Assembly: GCF_002831585.1 (NCBI RefSeq)
Contig: NZ_CP025113.1
Span: 7,827,001-7,891,000, forward strand
DNA from: Bradyrhizobium sp. SK17
Lineage (GTDB): Bacteria > Pseudomonadota > Alphaproteobacteria > Rhizobiales > Xanthobacteraceae
DNA length: 64,000 bases
Direction of reading: 5' to 3'
Shown here: positions 9,151-17,074 of the stretch, one piece after another
Position numbering within the stretch: the stretch's first letter is position 1
Layout: every line of letters starts with the position of its first letter
The notes under the pieces: generated by a model
The model's database searches: none
What the model saw: only the letters and a program-made list of their open reading frames with translations
What the model was told of the DNA's origin: nothing
Position numbers and translations under genes: made by a program

Positions 9151-9399
9151 CTAAGCCGCACGCAGCCGCAGGAAGCCGCACCGGATGAATGTCCCATGCC
9201 CACCGCCTGCGCCGGATACTTTGAGCAACTGGATATTTTTCGAGCGGCGCTCGTCGATCGTCGCATTCTGCGGGCGCATCCCGTCTGCTCGGGTTCCGCC
9301 GCCCGGTGAGGCCGGCCCCGTCACATGGGGTCTGCCGGAGCAGACACCCGCCGTCGTTGCTCCAAGCAAGGCCACCAAGGCTGCCGTGGCCAGCTTCAT
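9151..9399 (-). CDS. Short exported protein, possibly a remnant of a larger secreted protein
   Basis: An ATG at 9399 follows AGGAAG with seven bases of spacing and opens an 82-residue frame. Residues 1-20 (MKLATAALVALLGATTAGVC) are a convincing signal peptide, but the remainder is Gly/Arg-rich and matches no family I know. Its promoter (9447-9475) is strong and its leader length matches that of the transporter at 4436. I suspect a solute-binding protein whose body was deleted, leaving the signal sequence as a leader ORF for the CoA-transferase gene. A genuine small exported protein is the alternative. Confidence 0.4.
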   Translation of the reverse strand: MKLATAALVALLGATTAGVCSGRPHVTGPASPGGGTRADGMRPQNATIDERRSKNIQLLKVSGAGGGHGTFIRCGFLRLRAA

Positions 9400-9446
9400 G
9401 CCCATTCTTCCTAAAATGGCGGCGTCGCCCATCATTGTCTTTGTTA

Positions 9447-9475
9447 ATAATAAAGAACATTGTGACTTTAGTCAA
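9447..9475 (-). promoter_or_regulatory. Sigma70-type promoter of the CoA-transferase/PrpF operon
   Basis: On the minus strand TTGACT (9475-9470) and TATTAT (9452-9447) are 17 bases apart, close to the sigma70 consensus. Transcription would start near 9440 and give a leader of about 40 bases before the ATG at 9399. The surrounding ~65 bases resemble the promoter at 4483-4511, pointing to one regulator for both, plausibly the FCD protein encoded at 4890-5771. Confidence 0.7.
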
Positions 9476-9544
9476 ACACTCCTCGTCAGAAATCCGAAAC
9501 GGTATTTCGGGCGGGCGCATCGCGGAAGCGGACGACATGCATCT

Positions 9545-10570
9545 TCAGGACTCCGGACGCAGCACGATCCGGTCGCGCGACGACCCGACCACGGCGTGAT
9601 AGGCTTGCTTCGCCTGACCGAGCGGAAAGATCGCGCTGTCGTGGATCGGAAACGGCTTGAGGGCCCCGTCGGCGAATCCGGCAATCACGCTCCGAAGCAT
9701 GTCCGCACTCTCGATGGACGACAGCGCGAGGGTGTCCACGCCGACATATCGGTGCCTTCCGCGATAGAAGGCCAGGATGTCGAACTCAACCACCTTGCGA
9801 ACGGCGGCGATCAGGATCTGACAGCCCTCCTTCGCAAGCGACTTGTTGGCATCCTCGAAATACGGATCGCCGACCGTATTGAACACGATCCCGGCGCCCT
9901 TCCCGTCGGTCAGCTCAAGGACGCGCGTGGACACGTCGACGGCGCTGGAATCGATGATTTCGATCGGCGCGACGGCATGCCCCGCATAGCCCTCGTCCTT
10001 GCGGACGACGCCGATGACTCTGGCGCCCCGCCATGTCGCGATCTGCGCAGCAGCCTGGCCCACCTTGCCGTTGACGCCCATGATCAGCACATGGTCGCCT
10101 GGACCGGGCATTCCGCTGCGGCGAAATCCCTCCAGCGCCGTCACGAACGGCACCCCGATGGCCGCGGCCTCCTCCATCGAGATGCAAGATGGCTTTTCCA
10201 CCAGCGCCGCCGTCTCGACGACGAGGTGCGAGGCATGGGTGCCGTCCCGCCGGATGCCGAGATCGCCGGACGTCCCGAAAACCGGCTTTCCGATCCAATC
10301 CGATGGCCCCTCGACGACGAGACCGGCGAAGTCGCGCCCAGGCGTCCGCGGAAAGACCGCATAGGGCATCAGGCCGGTGGCCGCCTTGACGTCGGAAGGA
10401 TTGACGCCGGCCGCCTTGATTTGAACGACGACCTCGTGCTCCGCGCGTACCAGGGACCGCCGCTCCAGTTGCGGCGCGAGCGTGGAGATGTCCGCGGCCT
10501 TGGCGTGAAAACGAAGGCAACTGGCCTCGACGTCGGCGCTGCTGCGCGGGTCATCCGTGGTCGGCATCAT
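9545..10570 (-). CDS. MDR-family (quinone-oxidoreductase-like) alcohol dehydrogenase
   Basis: The 341-residue protein has the medium-chain dehydrogenase fold: a GroES-like N-terminal domain (EHEVVVQIKAAGVNPSDVKA ... FPRTPGRDFAGLVVEGP) and a Rossmann domain with VLIMGVNGKVGQAAAQIA near residue 160. The structural and catalytic zinc cysteines of classical alcohol dehydrogenases are absent, which fits the NADPH-quinone/enoyl reductase branch. It starts 13 bases after the BKACE stop codon and is the last gene of the dioxygenase operon. A role in reducing an enone or aldehyde intermediate is inferred from the neighbours. Confidence 0.85.
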   Translation of the reverse strand: MMPTTDDPRSSADVEASCLRFHAKAADISTLAPQLERRSLVRAEHEVVVQIKAAGVNPSDVKAATGLMPYAVFPRTPGRDFAGLVVEGPSDWIGKPVFGTSGDLGIRRDGTHASHLVVETAALVEKPSCISMEEAAAIGVPFVTALEGFRRSGMPGPGDHVLIMGVNGKVGQAAAQIATWRGARVIGVVRKDEGYAGHAVAPIEIIDSSAVDVSTRVLELTDGKGAGIVFNTVGDPYFEDANKSLAKEGCQILIAAVRKVVEFDILAFYRGRHRYVGVDTLALSSIESADMLRSVIAGFADGALKPFPIHDSAIFPLGQAKQAYHAVVGSSRDRIVLRPES

Positions 10571-10583
10571 TGCTGTTTTCCTG

Positions 10584-11489
10584 TCAGGGGTTTGCAGGCG
10601 CTGCGGACGTCAGCCCGACGATGCGCCGGGCCTCTTCGAAGGTCGCGATCTCTCCGCCCAGATCCTCGACGATCCGTCGGGCTTTCGTGACCATCTCCGC
10701 GTTGCTCTCGGCAAATCGTCCGTGCGACAGGTACACGGCGTCCTCGAGGCCGACGCGCACATGGCCGCCGGCAAGATAGGATTGGGCAACCGAAGGGAAC
10801 GAGGCCCTGCCGATCCCGACGGCCGTGAATTGCGCATCGGCAGGCAGCAGACCACGGGCATAGAGCACGGTGTCGGGGCCAGGCTGAAAGCCGTACCGGA
10901 CACCCATGACGACGGAGCAGAGCACCGGCCCCTGCAATGTTCCGTCCCTCAGGAGATCATGCATCAGCGCCACGTCACCGGAATCGAACAGCTCGATCTC
11001 CGGCTTCACGCCGGCATCCGAAATGACCTTCGCCATGCGCCGGACGTTCGCCGGGGTGTTGATGACGACCTGCCCGCCGGAATTCATGGTGTTCAGGTCG
11101 AGGGTGCAGATTTCCGGGCGCAGTGCCGCGATGTGCTCCACGCGCTTTTCCGGCACCATCAGCGTGGTGCCCTCGGCTGCGATCTTCGGGTCGTCCACCG
11201 ACGGCACGAAACGGCCGCCCGGTCCGGTCGTGAGGTTGAGGATCAACGCCGGATTATGGGAGCGGATGCGCTCGACCACCTCCTGATAGTATTCCAGCGC
11301 CATCGACGGCCGCAGGGTCTTGGGATCGCGCACATGGATGTGCACGATGGCGGCGCCGGCGTCGGCCGCGCCAAGGCAGGCATCCGCGATCTGCAACGGG
11401 GTGATCGGCAGGAAGGGCGTCTGTTCCGGCGTCGTGAGATTGCCGGTGACGGCACAGGTGATAATCACCTTCTGCTGGGGACTTCTCAT
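10584..11489 (-). CDS. Beta-keto acid cleavage enzyme (BKACE, DUF849)
   Basis: The 301-residue product begins KVIITCAVTGNLTTPEQTP, then GAAIVHIHVRDP, in which the two His are the zinc ligands of the BKACE family. LNLTTGPGGRF and an Arg/Glu-containing C-terminal half follow. Family members cleave a beta-keto acid with acetyl-CoA to give acetoacetate and a new CoA ester (3-keto-5-aminohexanoate cleavage is the archetype). The ATG at 11489 was chosen because it begins the conserved domain; the open frame continues upstream only as noise. Its place between an SDR and an MDR reductase suggests that a beta-keto acid is formed during ring-cleavage-product breakdown. Confidence 0.9.
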   Translation of the reverse strand: MRSPQQKVIITCAVTGNLTTPEQTPFLPITPLQIADACLGAADAGAAIVHIHVRDPKTLRPSMALEYYQEVVERIRSHNPALILNLTTGPGGRFVPSVDDPKIAAEGTTLMVPEKRVEHIAALRPEICTLDLNTMNSGGQVVINTPANVRRMAKVISDAGVKPEIELFDSGDVALMHDLLRDGTLQGPVLCSVVMGVRYGFQPGPDTVLYARGLLPADAQFTAVGIGRASFPSVAQSYLAGGHVRVGLEDAVYLSHGRFAESNAEMVTKARRIVEDLGGEIATFEEARRIVGLTSAAPANP

Positions 11490-11500
11490 GACGGGGCTCC

Positions 11501-12244
11501 TCACAACGACCTGCCGCCATCGACGACAATGGTGATTCCGGTCGCAAATTTGAGATGAGTGGCGCAAGCGAGGATGGCGGATGCGATATCCTCCGCCGTC
11601 GCTATTCGCTTCAAGGGCGTCGTCTCGGAGGTCTTCGCGTTGAAATCCGCGCTCCGTCCCGGAACGAAGCCGGTGTCGACCACCCCGGGGGCGACCGCAA
11701 GGACGCGGACAGCGGGCGCGAGCACCCGCGCGAGCGATTTGGTCATCACGTCGATCCCGGCTTTTGCCGCACAATAGGCGATGGAGGAGCCGACACCGTT
11801 GCTGCCGGCGATCGACGAGATCGAAACGACGAGACCATCGCCCGACGCCTTCAACAACGGCGCCAAACTTCGGATCGTTGCGAACTGTCCGCGCCAATTC
11901 ACCGCGAACATCCGATCGATCAGCTCGTCGTCGAGCGCGTCGAGATCGGCATGAGGGATCGCTTTCGTGAAGCCGGCGGCATTCACCAGCACGTCCAGCC
12001 GTCCGAACCGCCGCTCTATCTCATCGCGCAGCGCCACCAGCGTCGAGGTTTGCGCCACGTCGGCTGGGAATGTCGCATGACCTGCGCCGGCGAGCGACGC
12101 CAATGTCGCGGTCGCAGCAGCCGCCTCGTTCGAGGCGTCACGGTAGGTGATCAGGACTGTGGCACCCTGGGCCGCGAATTGACGCGCGACCTCGGCTCCG
12201 ATGCTGCCGGCGCCGCCGACGACGAGAACGACCTTGCCATTCAT
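11501..12244 (-). CDS. Short-chain dehydrogenase/reductase
   Basis: This 247-residue classical SDR has a nucleotide-binding turn VVGGAGSIGAEVARQ at residues 8-22, NAAG near residue 88, and the active site Ser plus YCAAK (Tyr and Lys four apart). The first glycine motif is GGAGSIG rather than the usual TGAASGIG. It lies 22 bases downstream of the intradiol dioxygenase and 11 bases upstream of the BKACE gene, so it is co-transcribed with both. Oxidation of a hydroxy acid to the beta-keto substrate of BKACE would be a logical role, which is inference. Confidence 0.88.
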   Translation of the reverse strand: MNGKVVLVVGGAGSIGAEVARQFAAQGATVLITYRDASNEAAAATATLASLAGAGHATFPADVAQTSTLVALRDEIERRFGRLDVLVNAAGFTKAIPHADLDALDDELIDRMFAVNWRGQFATIRSLAPLLKASGDGLVVSISSIAGSNGVGSSIAYCAAKAGIDVMTKSLARVLAPAVRVLAVAPGVVDTGFVPGRSADFNAKTSETTPLKRIATAEDIASAILACATHLKFATGITIVVDGGRSL

Positions 12245-12266
12245 GATGATGTCCTCCCTGACGAGA

Positions 12267-13190
12267 TCACTTGATCGGCGGTGTCGGCAGAACGGCTTCG
12301 CCGGGCTCCATCACGAACCGGTAGTTCAGCGTGTACCAGGGAGCCACCACTGCACTCGCAGGCGGCTCGCCGGAGTCATGCCGGCGGTAATCGCCGATCA
12401 GCGCTCGCGTGACGCCGAAGACGACGTCGCTTTCGAGATACTTGTCGTCGTCGACGAATATCTGAGTGATGAGCGTCTTGAACCCCGGCTTGAAACCAAG
12501 GAAATGGATATGTGCCGGCCTGTACGGATGGCGTTTCTGCACCCGCAGCATGTCTCCCACCGGACCATGCGTCGGGACCGGATAGCCCGCGGGCTTCACC
12601 GACCTGAAGCCGAAGCGGCCATCTGCGTCGGTCGTGAACTTGCCACGCAGGTTCATGTCGGCCTGAGTATCGTCCTGGTTCTCATAGAGCCCCACCGGCG
12701 AAGACTGCCAGACGTCGACTTCGACATCCGCGATGGGTCGCCCGTCGGGATCGACGACCTGGCACGACGTGAACAATTCGGCGCCAGCGGTGGGTGAACG
12801 AACGATCGATCCGCCGTTGGCCGTGCGGGGCGAATTCGCTCGCCAGAACGGCCCGAGGAGCGCGGCGGCCGTCTCGGTCGAGCCGGCGTTGCCGTTGTTC
12901 AGCATGCACACCAACGTTGAAAAGCCGATCGCGTCGGAGAACAGGACGGCCTCGTTGTGGGCATCGTTCGTGGCCTGGCCGATCCGATTGAGGAAATCGA
13001 GACCGTATTCGAATTCGCGTTCCGTCAGCTTCACTTCGCGGGCGAAAGCGTGGAGGTGCTTGACCAGGGCACCGGCCAGCTCGCGAAGCCTGACATCGTC
13101 GGCGCCTTGCATGGCGCGCAGCACGACCGGGGTGGCATCGTCGGCGCTTTCAATGATCCCGCCGGCGGATTGGCTCCCAAGAGCATCCAT
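12267..13190 (-). CDS. Intradiol ring-cleavage dioxygenase (hydroxyquinol/catechol 1,2-dioxygenase type)
   Basis: From the ATG at 13190, preceded by GGAGGAATGGACG, the protein is 307 residues. The non-haem Fe(III) ligands are visible as Y169 (VGLYENQ), Y203 (AGYPVPTHGPVG), H227 and H229 (RPAHIHF). The N-terminal ~110 residues form the helical dimerisation domain (TEREFEYGLDFLNRIGQATND) seen in catechol and hydroxyquinol dioxygenases, and length and motifs favour the hydroxyquinol branch. It would open a catechol-type ring to a muconate or maleylacetate. It leads the four-gene operon, yet no maleylacetate reductase or muconate cycloisomerase is present in the window. Confidence 0.9.
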   Translation of the reverse strand: MDALGSQSAGGIIESADDATPVVLRAMQGADDVRLRELAGALVKHLHAFAREVKLTEREFEYGLDFLNRIGQATNDAHNEAVLFSDAIGFSTLVCMLNNGNAGSTETAAALLGPFWRANSPRTANGGSIVRSPTAGAELFTSCQVVDPDGRPIADVEVDVWQSSPVGLYENQDDTQADMNLRGKFTTDADGRFGFRSVKPAGYPVPTHGPVGDMLRVQKRHPYRPAHIHFLGFKPGFKTLITQIFVDDDKYLESDVVFGVTRALIGDYRRHDSGEPPASAVVAPWYTLNYRFVMEPGEAVLPTPPIK

Positions 13191-13500
13191 CGTCCATTCC
13201 TCCGTTTCCTGTTCCCTCGCGATCCCGAGACCGAGGACGGCCATTGGCTCCCGTGTTCCGGATCGGCTGCGAATGGGCACCGCCAGCGCATCATCGATGG
13301 TCAAGCACACGCGGATTATTATTTGAGCGACGCGGCCCGAATTAAAGCCATCAAACCGGAAGCCATCTTTGCATTCGGCGCAAACAAGGGTTCTCAAGCC
13401 GCGCTCTTGATCGGAGCCGGTCCGTGCCACGCCTCGCTGTTTGGAGATCACTTCAGGCTAGCCGCATGTCGCAGCGGCGCCCGGTCCCGATTGCTGCGCG
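13191..13500. other. Intergenic region, probable promoter of the dioxygenase operon
   Basis: About 310 bases lie between the dioxygenase start and the stop of the upstream LysR gene on the same strand. I see no supported gene. The strong SD sequence for the dioxygenase is at its left edge. A LysR-type binding site is expected here but I could not pick one out. Confidence 0.4.
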
Positions 13501-14412
13501 CTACTCGGCCGCGCTTTCCTTCAGGACTTCCCTCATCGCCTTCAGCATGTAGTCGACGAACAGACGGATCCGCGGCGGAACCGGCTTGCTCGGCGCGAAC
13601 ACCGCATAGAGTTCGACCGACGAGCACTGATAGTCTGCCAGCATTTCGACGAGTTGCCTGCCAGCGATATCGTCGGCCACGTCCCAATAAGCCTCCCACG
13701 ATACGCCTTCGCCCGACAGCGCCCAGGAACGCAGAACCGTCCCGTCGCCGCTGGACAGATTGCCGGCAACGTCGATGTCGAAGATCTCGTCGTCTTTCTT
13801 GAATCTCCATCGATCGATCAGTCGATGCCGGCGCGCAAGACGCAGGCAATTATGCGCGCGCAGGTCCTCGGGCGAATTGGGCACTCCCCTGCGGCCGACA
13901 TAGGACGGCGATGCGCAGACGACCTGCCGCGTCGACGCGATCTTTCGGGCGATCATCGTCGGGTCGCTGGGCAGGCCGAAGCGGAATACGAGATCGCAAT
14001 TGTCGGTTTCGTTCTCCAGACCGATATCCGAAAGCAACAGGTGCGCGTCGAGCCCGGGGTGTTGAGCCGTGAACGTCGACAGATGAGGGGCGATGTACCT
14101 TCGGCCGAAATCAGCCGGTGCCCCGATTCTCAGCAATCCCCGCGCAGCTCCGCCACGCGAAGCGACCTCGGCTTCCACGTCACGGATCTGATCGAGGATG
14201 GAACGGCATCGCTCATAGAGCAGAAGACCTTCGTCGGTGAGACGGAAACGGCGGGAGCTCCTTTCGGCAAGACGAACCCCCAACCTTTCTTCCATCGCAG
14301 ACAATCGCCGACTGACGGCCGCTGGAGAGGATTGCAGTGCAAGCGCCGCAGCGGATATTCCCCCACTGTCGACGATGGCCCGAAAGAGCGCGAACTCGGA
14401 AGCCTCGTCCAA
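13501..14412 (-). CDS. LysR-family transcriptional regulator
   Basis: This 303-residue protein has a typical LysR winged helix at residues 3-62 (AIVDSGGISAAALALQSSPAAVSRRLSAMEERLGVRLAERS) and an effector domain beginning at about residue 90. The subtype resembles the DsdC/PecT-like group with an RFGLPSD segment in lobe 1. It sits just upstream of the dioxygenase-SDR-BKACE-MDR operon on the same strand and diverges from the YciI gene. Control of the ring-cleavage operon is the simplest reading. Confidence 0.9.
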   Translation of the reverse strand: MDEASEFALFRAIVDSGGISAAALALQSSPAAVSRRLSAMEERLGVRLAERSSRRFRLTDEGLLLYERCRSILDQIRDVEAEVASRGGAARGLLRIGAPADFGRRYIAPHLSTFTAQHPGLDAHLLLSDIGLENETDNCDLVFRFGLPSDPTMIARKIASTRQVVCASPSYVGRRGVPNSPEDLRAHNCLRLARRHRLIDRWRFKKDDEIFDIDVAGNLSSGDGTVLRSWALSGEGVSWEAYWDVADDIAGRQLVEMLADYQCSSVELYAVFAPSKPVPPRIRLFVDYMLKAMREVLKESAAE

Positions 14413-14661
14413 TTCTTCCCCCTATTGTTCTTAAATCTCGCGCCGAAGCATACAACAGGGATGGGACTGAGATAGTCCTGAAAATTCCGGGCATCCATTT
14501 GAAAGATTGATACTTTCCAGGCGCCCGCGCGAGATCCGGCCACTCATTTCCGCTGACCGCAAATAGCCCTTTCGCTTCAGTCGCTTTCCGGCCTTCGCAT
14601 GCGACCACATCATGCAGTACGGCCTGAAGGCCGGTCAGGCGGCAAAATAGGAGAAACAAGC

Positions 14662-15036
14662 ATGCCCGTATCGCAGGAAGTCGGCGCACTGCTCGCCACG
14701 ATGATCAAGAGGCCTCTCTGGGTGGTCCTGAACGCTCGAAAGGCATCGAGCGCCGAAATGGAGCCTTACGTCACCGAACATCTGCAATACATGAGCAGGC
14801 TCGAGGAGCAGGGATTGCTTTGGGCCTCAGGGCCGTTCATCGAGCCGGGAGTCGTGGTCGGCGACGGACTGACGATCTTCAATGTCGCTGAAGAAGCGGA
14901 CGTCCACAGGCTGATGGCCGAAGAGCCGCTCGTGAAGCGCGGTCTGCGCAGCTACTCGGTGCGCAAGTGGGAAGTCCGCGAAGGCAAGATCTCCATTGAA
15001 CTATTTCTTTCTCAGTCGCGCTTCGCTCTCGATTAG
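14662..15036 (+). CDS. YciI-family protein
   Basis: The 124-residue protein has the YCII fold signature: RPLWVVLNARKAS, a pair of helices with EHLQYMSRLEEQGLLWASGPF, then GDGLTIFNVAEEADVHRLMAEEPLVKRGL and the final SYSVRKWEV strand. A conserved His/Asp pair is usual in the family; the His of EHLQYM is present. The ATG at 14662 follows AGGAGAAACAAGC. Its biochemical role is unknown in most bacteria; dehydratase-like or small aromatic handling functions have been suggested. Its stop codon overlaps the stop of the convergent downstream gene by a few bases. Confidence 0.85.
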   Translation: MPVSQEVGALLATMIKRPLWVVLNARKASSAEMEPYVTEHLQYMSRLEEQGLLWASGPFIEPGVVVGDGLTIFNVAEEADVHRLMAEEPLVKRGLRSYSVRKWEVREGKISIELFLSQSRFALD

Positions 15037-15782
15037 TCTGCGGAGCGGGTCGGACGAGAGCGGGCTACTAGTTCCCTTCGGTTGCGGATATTTGACGTCG
15101 GATCCAGCCGTGAGATGAATGCTCGCTCGAACCCCGATGCGATGGAAGGATGGCATGCGAAGAAATGGTCCAGCAGGTCCTTCTTCCAAGCGATGTAACG
15201 GGAATGCTCGGCGAGCCGGATCGTTGAGGAGAACGGCCTTGCCGATAGCGAGCCTATTTCACCGATGATCGCGCCTTGTGTCAGAACCCCTAGCCACTCT
15301 CCATCTCGTTCGACCTCCGCGCTTCCGTCTATAAGGACGATGATATCAGTCACCGGAGAGCCCTGGGAGGCAAGCAAGTCACCAGGAGCACCATCGTATC
15401 GCTCCGCGATCCCCATCAACCGTTTGAATGATGAAACACCAAGGTTGGAATAGATGCGATCGTAAAGGATCTTATCTTCGCCATGCAATGTGACCGGGCG
15501 CAGGTCCCAAAGAATGAGGAACAGCTGGAAGAGGTTCACCACCACCAGCAGGGAGCCCCAGACGAGGGACGCTTCCGATACGTGATCGGATGCGAGGAAC
15601 GTCGCGGCAAGCAGAAACATCGCAGCGATCACCGACGCCGCGCGCAGCGCCGGCGCATTCTTCAGTCTCAGCAGTACGGCCGTTAGCGAATACGCATGGT
15701 GAAGGAACCGCACCGACGAGGTTCGTTCAAGTCTTCTGGAGTTCGCCTTCTCTTCGTGCGGCTGGCTCATGACGGTTACCAT
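15033..15782 (-). CDS. Membrane protein with cyclic-nucleotide-binding domain (Popeye-like architecture)
   Basis: About 249 residues. A basic N-terminus is followed by two to three membrane segments (AASVIAAMFLLAATFLAS; WGSLLVVVNLFQLFLILW), then a soluble CAP_ED-like beta-roll: LLASQGSPVTDIIVLIDGSAEVERDGEWLGVLTQGAIIGEIGSLS, with a GEIGSLSARPFSSTI segment resembling the phosphate-binding cassette of cNMP receptors. Membrane helices in front of a cNMP roll with no C-terminal HTH resemble Popeye-domain proteins. The ATG at 15782 follows AAGGGGGTCG; 15770 is an alternative. The ligand and partner are unknown. It is convergent with, and overlaps, the YciI gene. Confidence 0.75.
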   Translation of the reverse strand: MVTVMSQPHEEKANSRRLERTSSVRFLHHAYSLTAVLLRLKNAPALRAASVIAAMFLLAATFLASDHVSEASLVWGSLLVVVNLFQLFLILWDLRPVTLHGEDKILYDRIYSNLGVSSFKRLMGIAERYDGAPGDLLASQGSPVTDIIVLIDGSAEVERDGEWLGVLTQGAIIGEIGSLSARPFSSTIRLAEHSRYIAWKKDLLDHFFACHPSIASGFERAFISRLDPTSNIRNRRELVARSRPTRSAD

Positions 15783-16115
15783 CGACCCCCTTGTTTGCAC
15801 GCTCTTCGGCTCGAAGGACTCAAGTCCCAACCCAAAATACGACTCTTTCAGCCGACGCGATACACGTTTGCGAGCCAGCGCAGCTCCCACGAAGCCAGGC
15901 CGTGATTAAAGCCGTGCAAAATGCAAAACCGCTACCATCCTCGGAAAGATTAACGTCGTTCGCTCTCATACGGTGACCGGCAGCGATTGAACGAAAGCGA
16001 GATTCCGGTGCGACCGCCGACCAGCCACCGAGCGATCGTCATTCGCTAGTGACCGAGTAATAACGAAACCCATAGCCGGCATCGACGGCCTTACGGCCGA
16101 AAGAGGAAGCAGCGC
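15783..16115. other. Intergenic region without a recognised gene
   Basis: This region lies between divergent genes and should hold both promoters. Translations in all frames are unremarkable and I could not identify confident -35/-10 boxes, repeats or hairpins. Confidence 0.35.
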
Positions 16116-16469
16116 ATGACAACAGTATCAAAGTGCAGCGTCGCCGTTTTCGTGTTGCTAGGGGCGATATCGCCGACCCATGCCAGCCCTTGCGCGACTT
16201 CGATTGCGCGTGTTCAAGCCAAGGTCGATGCGGCCATCGAGAAGCGTGCAGCCACGGATGGCTGGAGACCCGAGAGCCTTGGCGCAACTCGCGGCTATCA
16301 ACCCACGCCGCGTTCGTTGGCGGCGACAGAGGGGCATCCCGGTCTCGAGCTCGACATAGCGCTTGATTCACTCAACCGCGCTCGTGCCGCAGACAGCGTC
16401 GGTGACATCGACGTGTGCCGAACACAGCTTTCCTATGCGCGAGCCGCGCTGCGGTCGCAACGGCACTGA
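16116..16469 (+). CDS. Small exported protein of unknown function
   Basis: The frame encodes 117 residues with a clear signal peptide (KCSVAVFVLLGAISPTHASP, cleavage likely after THA). The mature part has two helical stretches (CATSIARVQAKVDAAIEKRAA; LDIALDSLNRARAADSVGDIDVCRTQLSYARAALRSQ) with two Cys that could form a disulfide. I do not recognise the family. It stands immediately upstream of a second exported protein and an RND pump on the same strand, so an envelope role linked to the pump is possible. Confidence 0.7.
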   Translation: MTTVSKCSVAVFVLLGAISPTHASPCATSIARVQAKVDAAIEKRAATDGWRPESLGATRGYQPTPRSLAATEGHPGLELDIALDSLNRARAADSVGDIDVCRTQLSYARAALRSQRH

Positions 16470-16565
16470 GTGATTGTGCAACAGACGGCGCAAGCGGAGC
16501 CTCAAGGACACCGCGGTTCCTGCCGCGATCTCTGGCAATCCGGCCGAAAACTCATTTGGACTACG

Positions 16566-17060
16566 ATGGGTAGACACTTCACAACGAAAAGTCGGAAAGC
16601 ATGGTGGTTCACGTCGCGAGCCAATGGCCGCACGATCCTGGCTGGCTGCGCGCTGACCGGCATCGCACTCCTTTGGTCCGAGCCAGCCGTCACTCAATCA
16701 GCTGTTTCGTCCAACATGCAGCCGTCGCTCGGCTTGGGCGCGGCATCACCGCTCAGTTCGAACCAGCGAACCAGCATTCCGCTCGGCGCCGCCGAACTTG
16801 CGACACCCGGGATAGCTCCGGTGGTCCCCTCGCAAAGTGTGACCGCGGGCACCTGCACCGACTATGGAAATTCCCGATCCTCGAGCGCCCTGTTCGATGG
16901 CGGCGGACTTTCGGGTAGCTCGTCGCCCTCCTGCTCCGACGCCAAGAACGCAGCTTCATCCGCATCCTCCGCGGCGTCGGTCGGACGCGTCGGGATTCCT
17001 CTAGGCACGACCGAACTCGGCAATGCCGGCGTTAGTCCACTTTCGCCAACGCCCCAGTGA
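16566..17060 (+). CDS. Low-complexity exported protein with duplicated IPLG(A/T)(A/T)EL motif
   Basis: From the ATG at 16566 the product is 164 residues: a basic N-terminus, a membrane or signal segment (TILAGCALTGIALLW) and a Ser/Ala/Pro-rich mature region. A motif occurs twice, IPLGAAELATPGIAPVVP and IPLGTTELGNAGVSPLSP, separated by a Ser-rich linker with several Cys. The second copy is at the very C-terminus. I do not recognise a characterised family. It ends 14 bases before the RND adaptor start, so it is probably the first gene of that operon and may be periplasmic or lipid-anchored. Confidence 0.65.
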   Translation: MGRHFTTKSRKAWWFTSRANGRTILAGCALTGIALLWSEPAVTQSAVSSNMQPSLGLGAASPLSSNQRTSIPLGAAELATPGIAPVVPSQSVTAGTCTDYGNSRSSSALFDGGGLSGSSSPSCSDAKNAASSASSAASVGRVGIPLGTTELGNAGVSPLSPTPQ

Positions 17061-17074
17061 CGCGGAGTAGGACC

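Noticed and set aside
7817..9154. Long plus-strand frame of about 445 codons
   Set aside because: It is antisense to the CoA-transferase gene, has Arg/Gly-biased composition and no domain; it follows from GC-rich codon bias.
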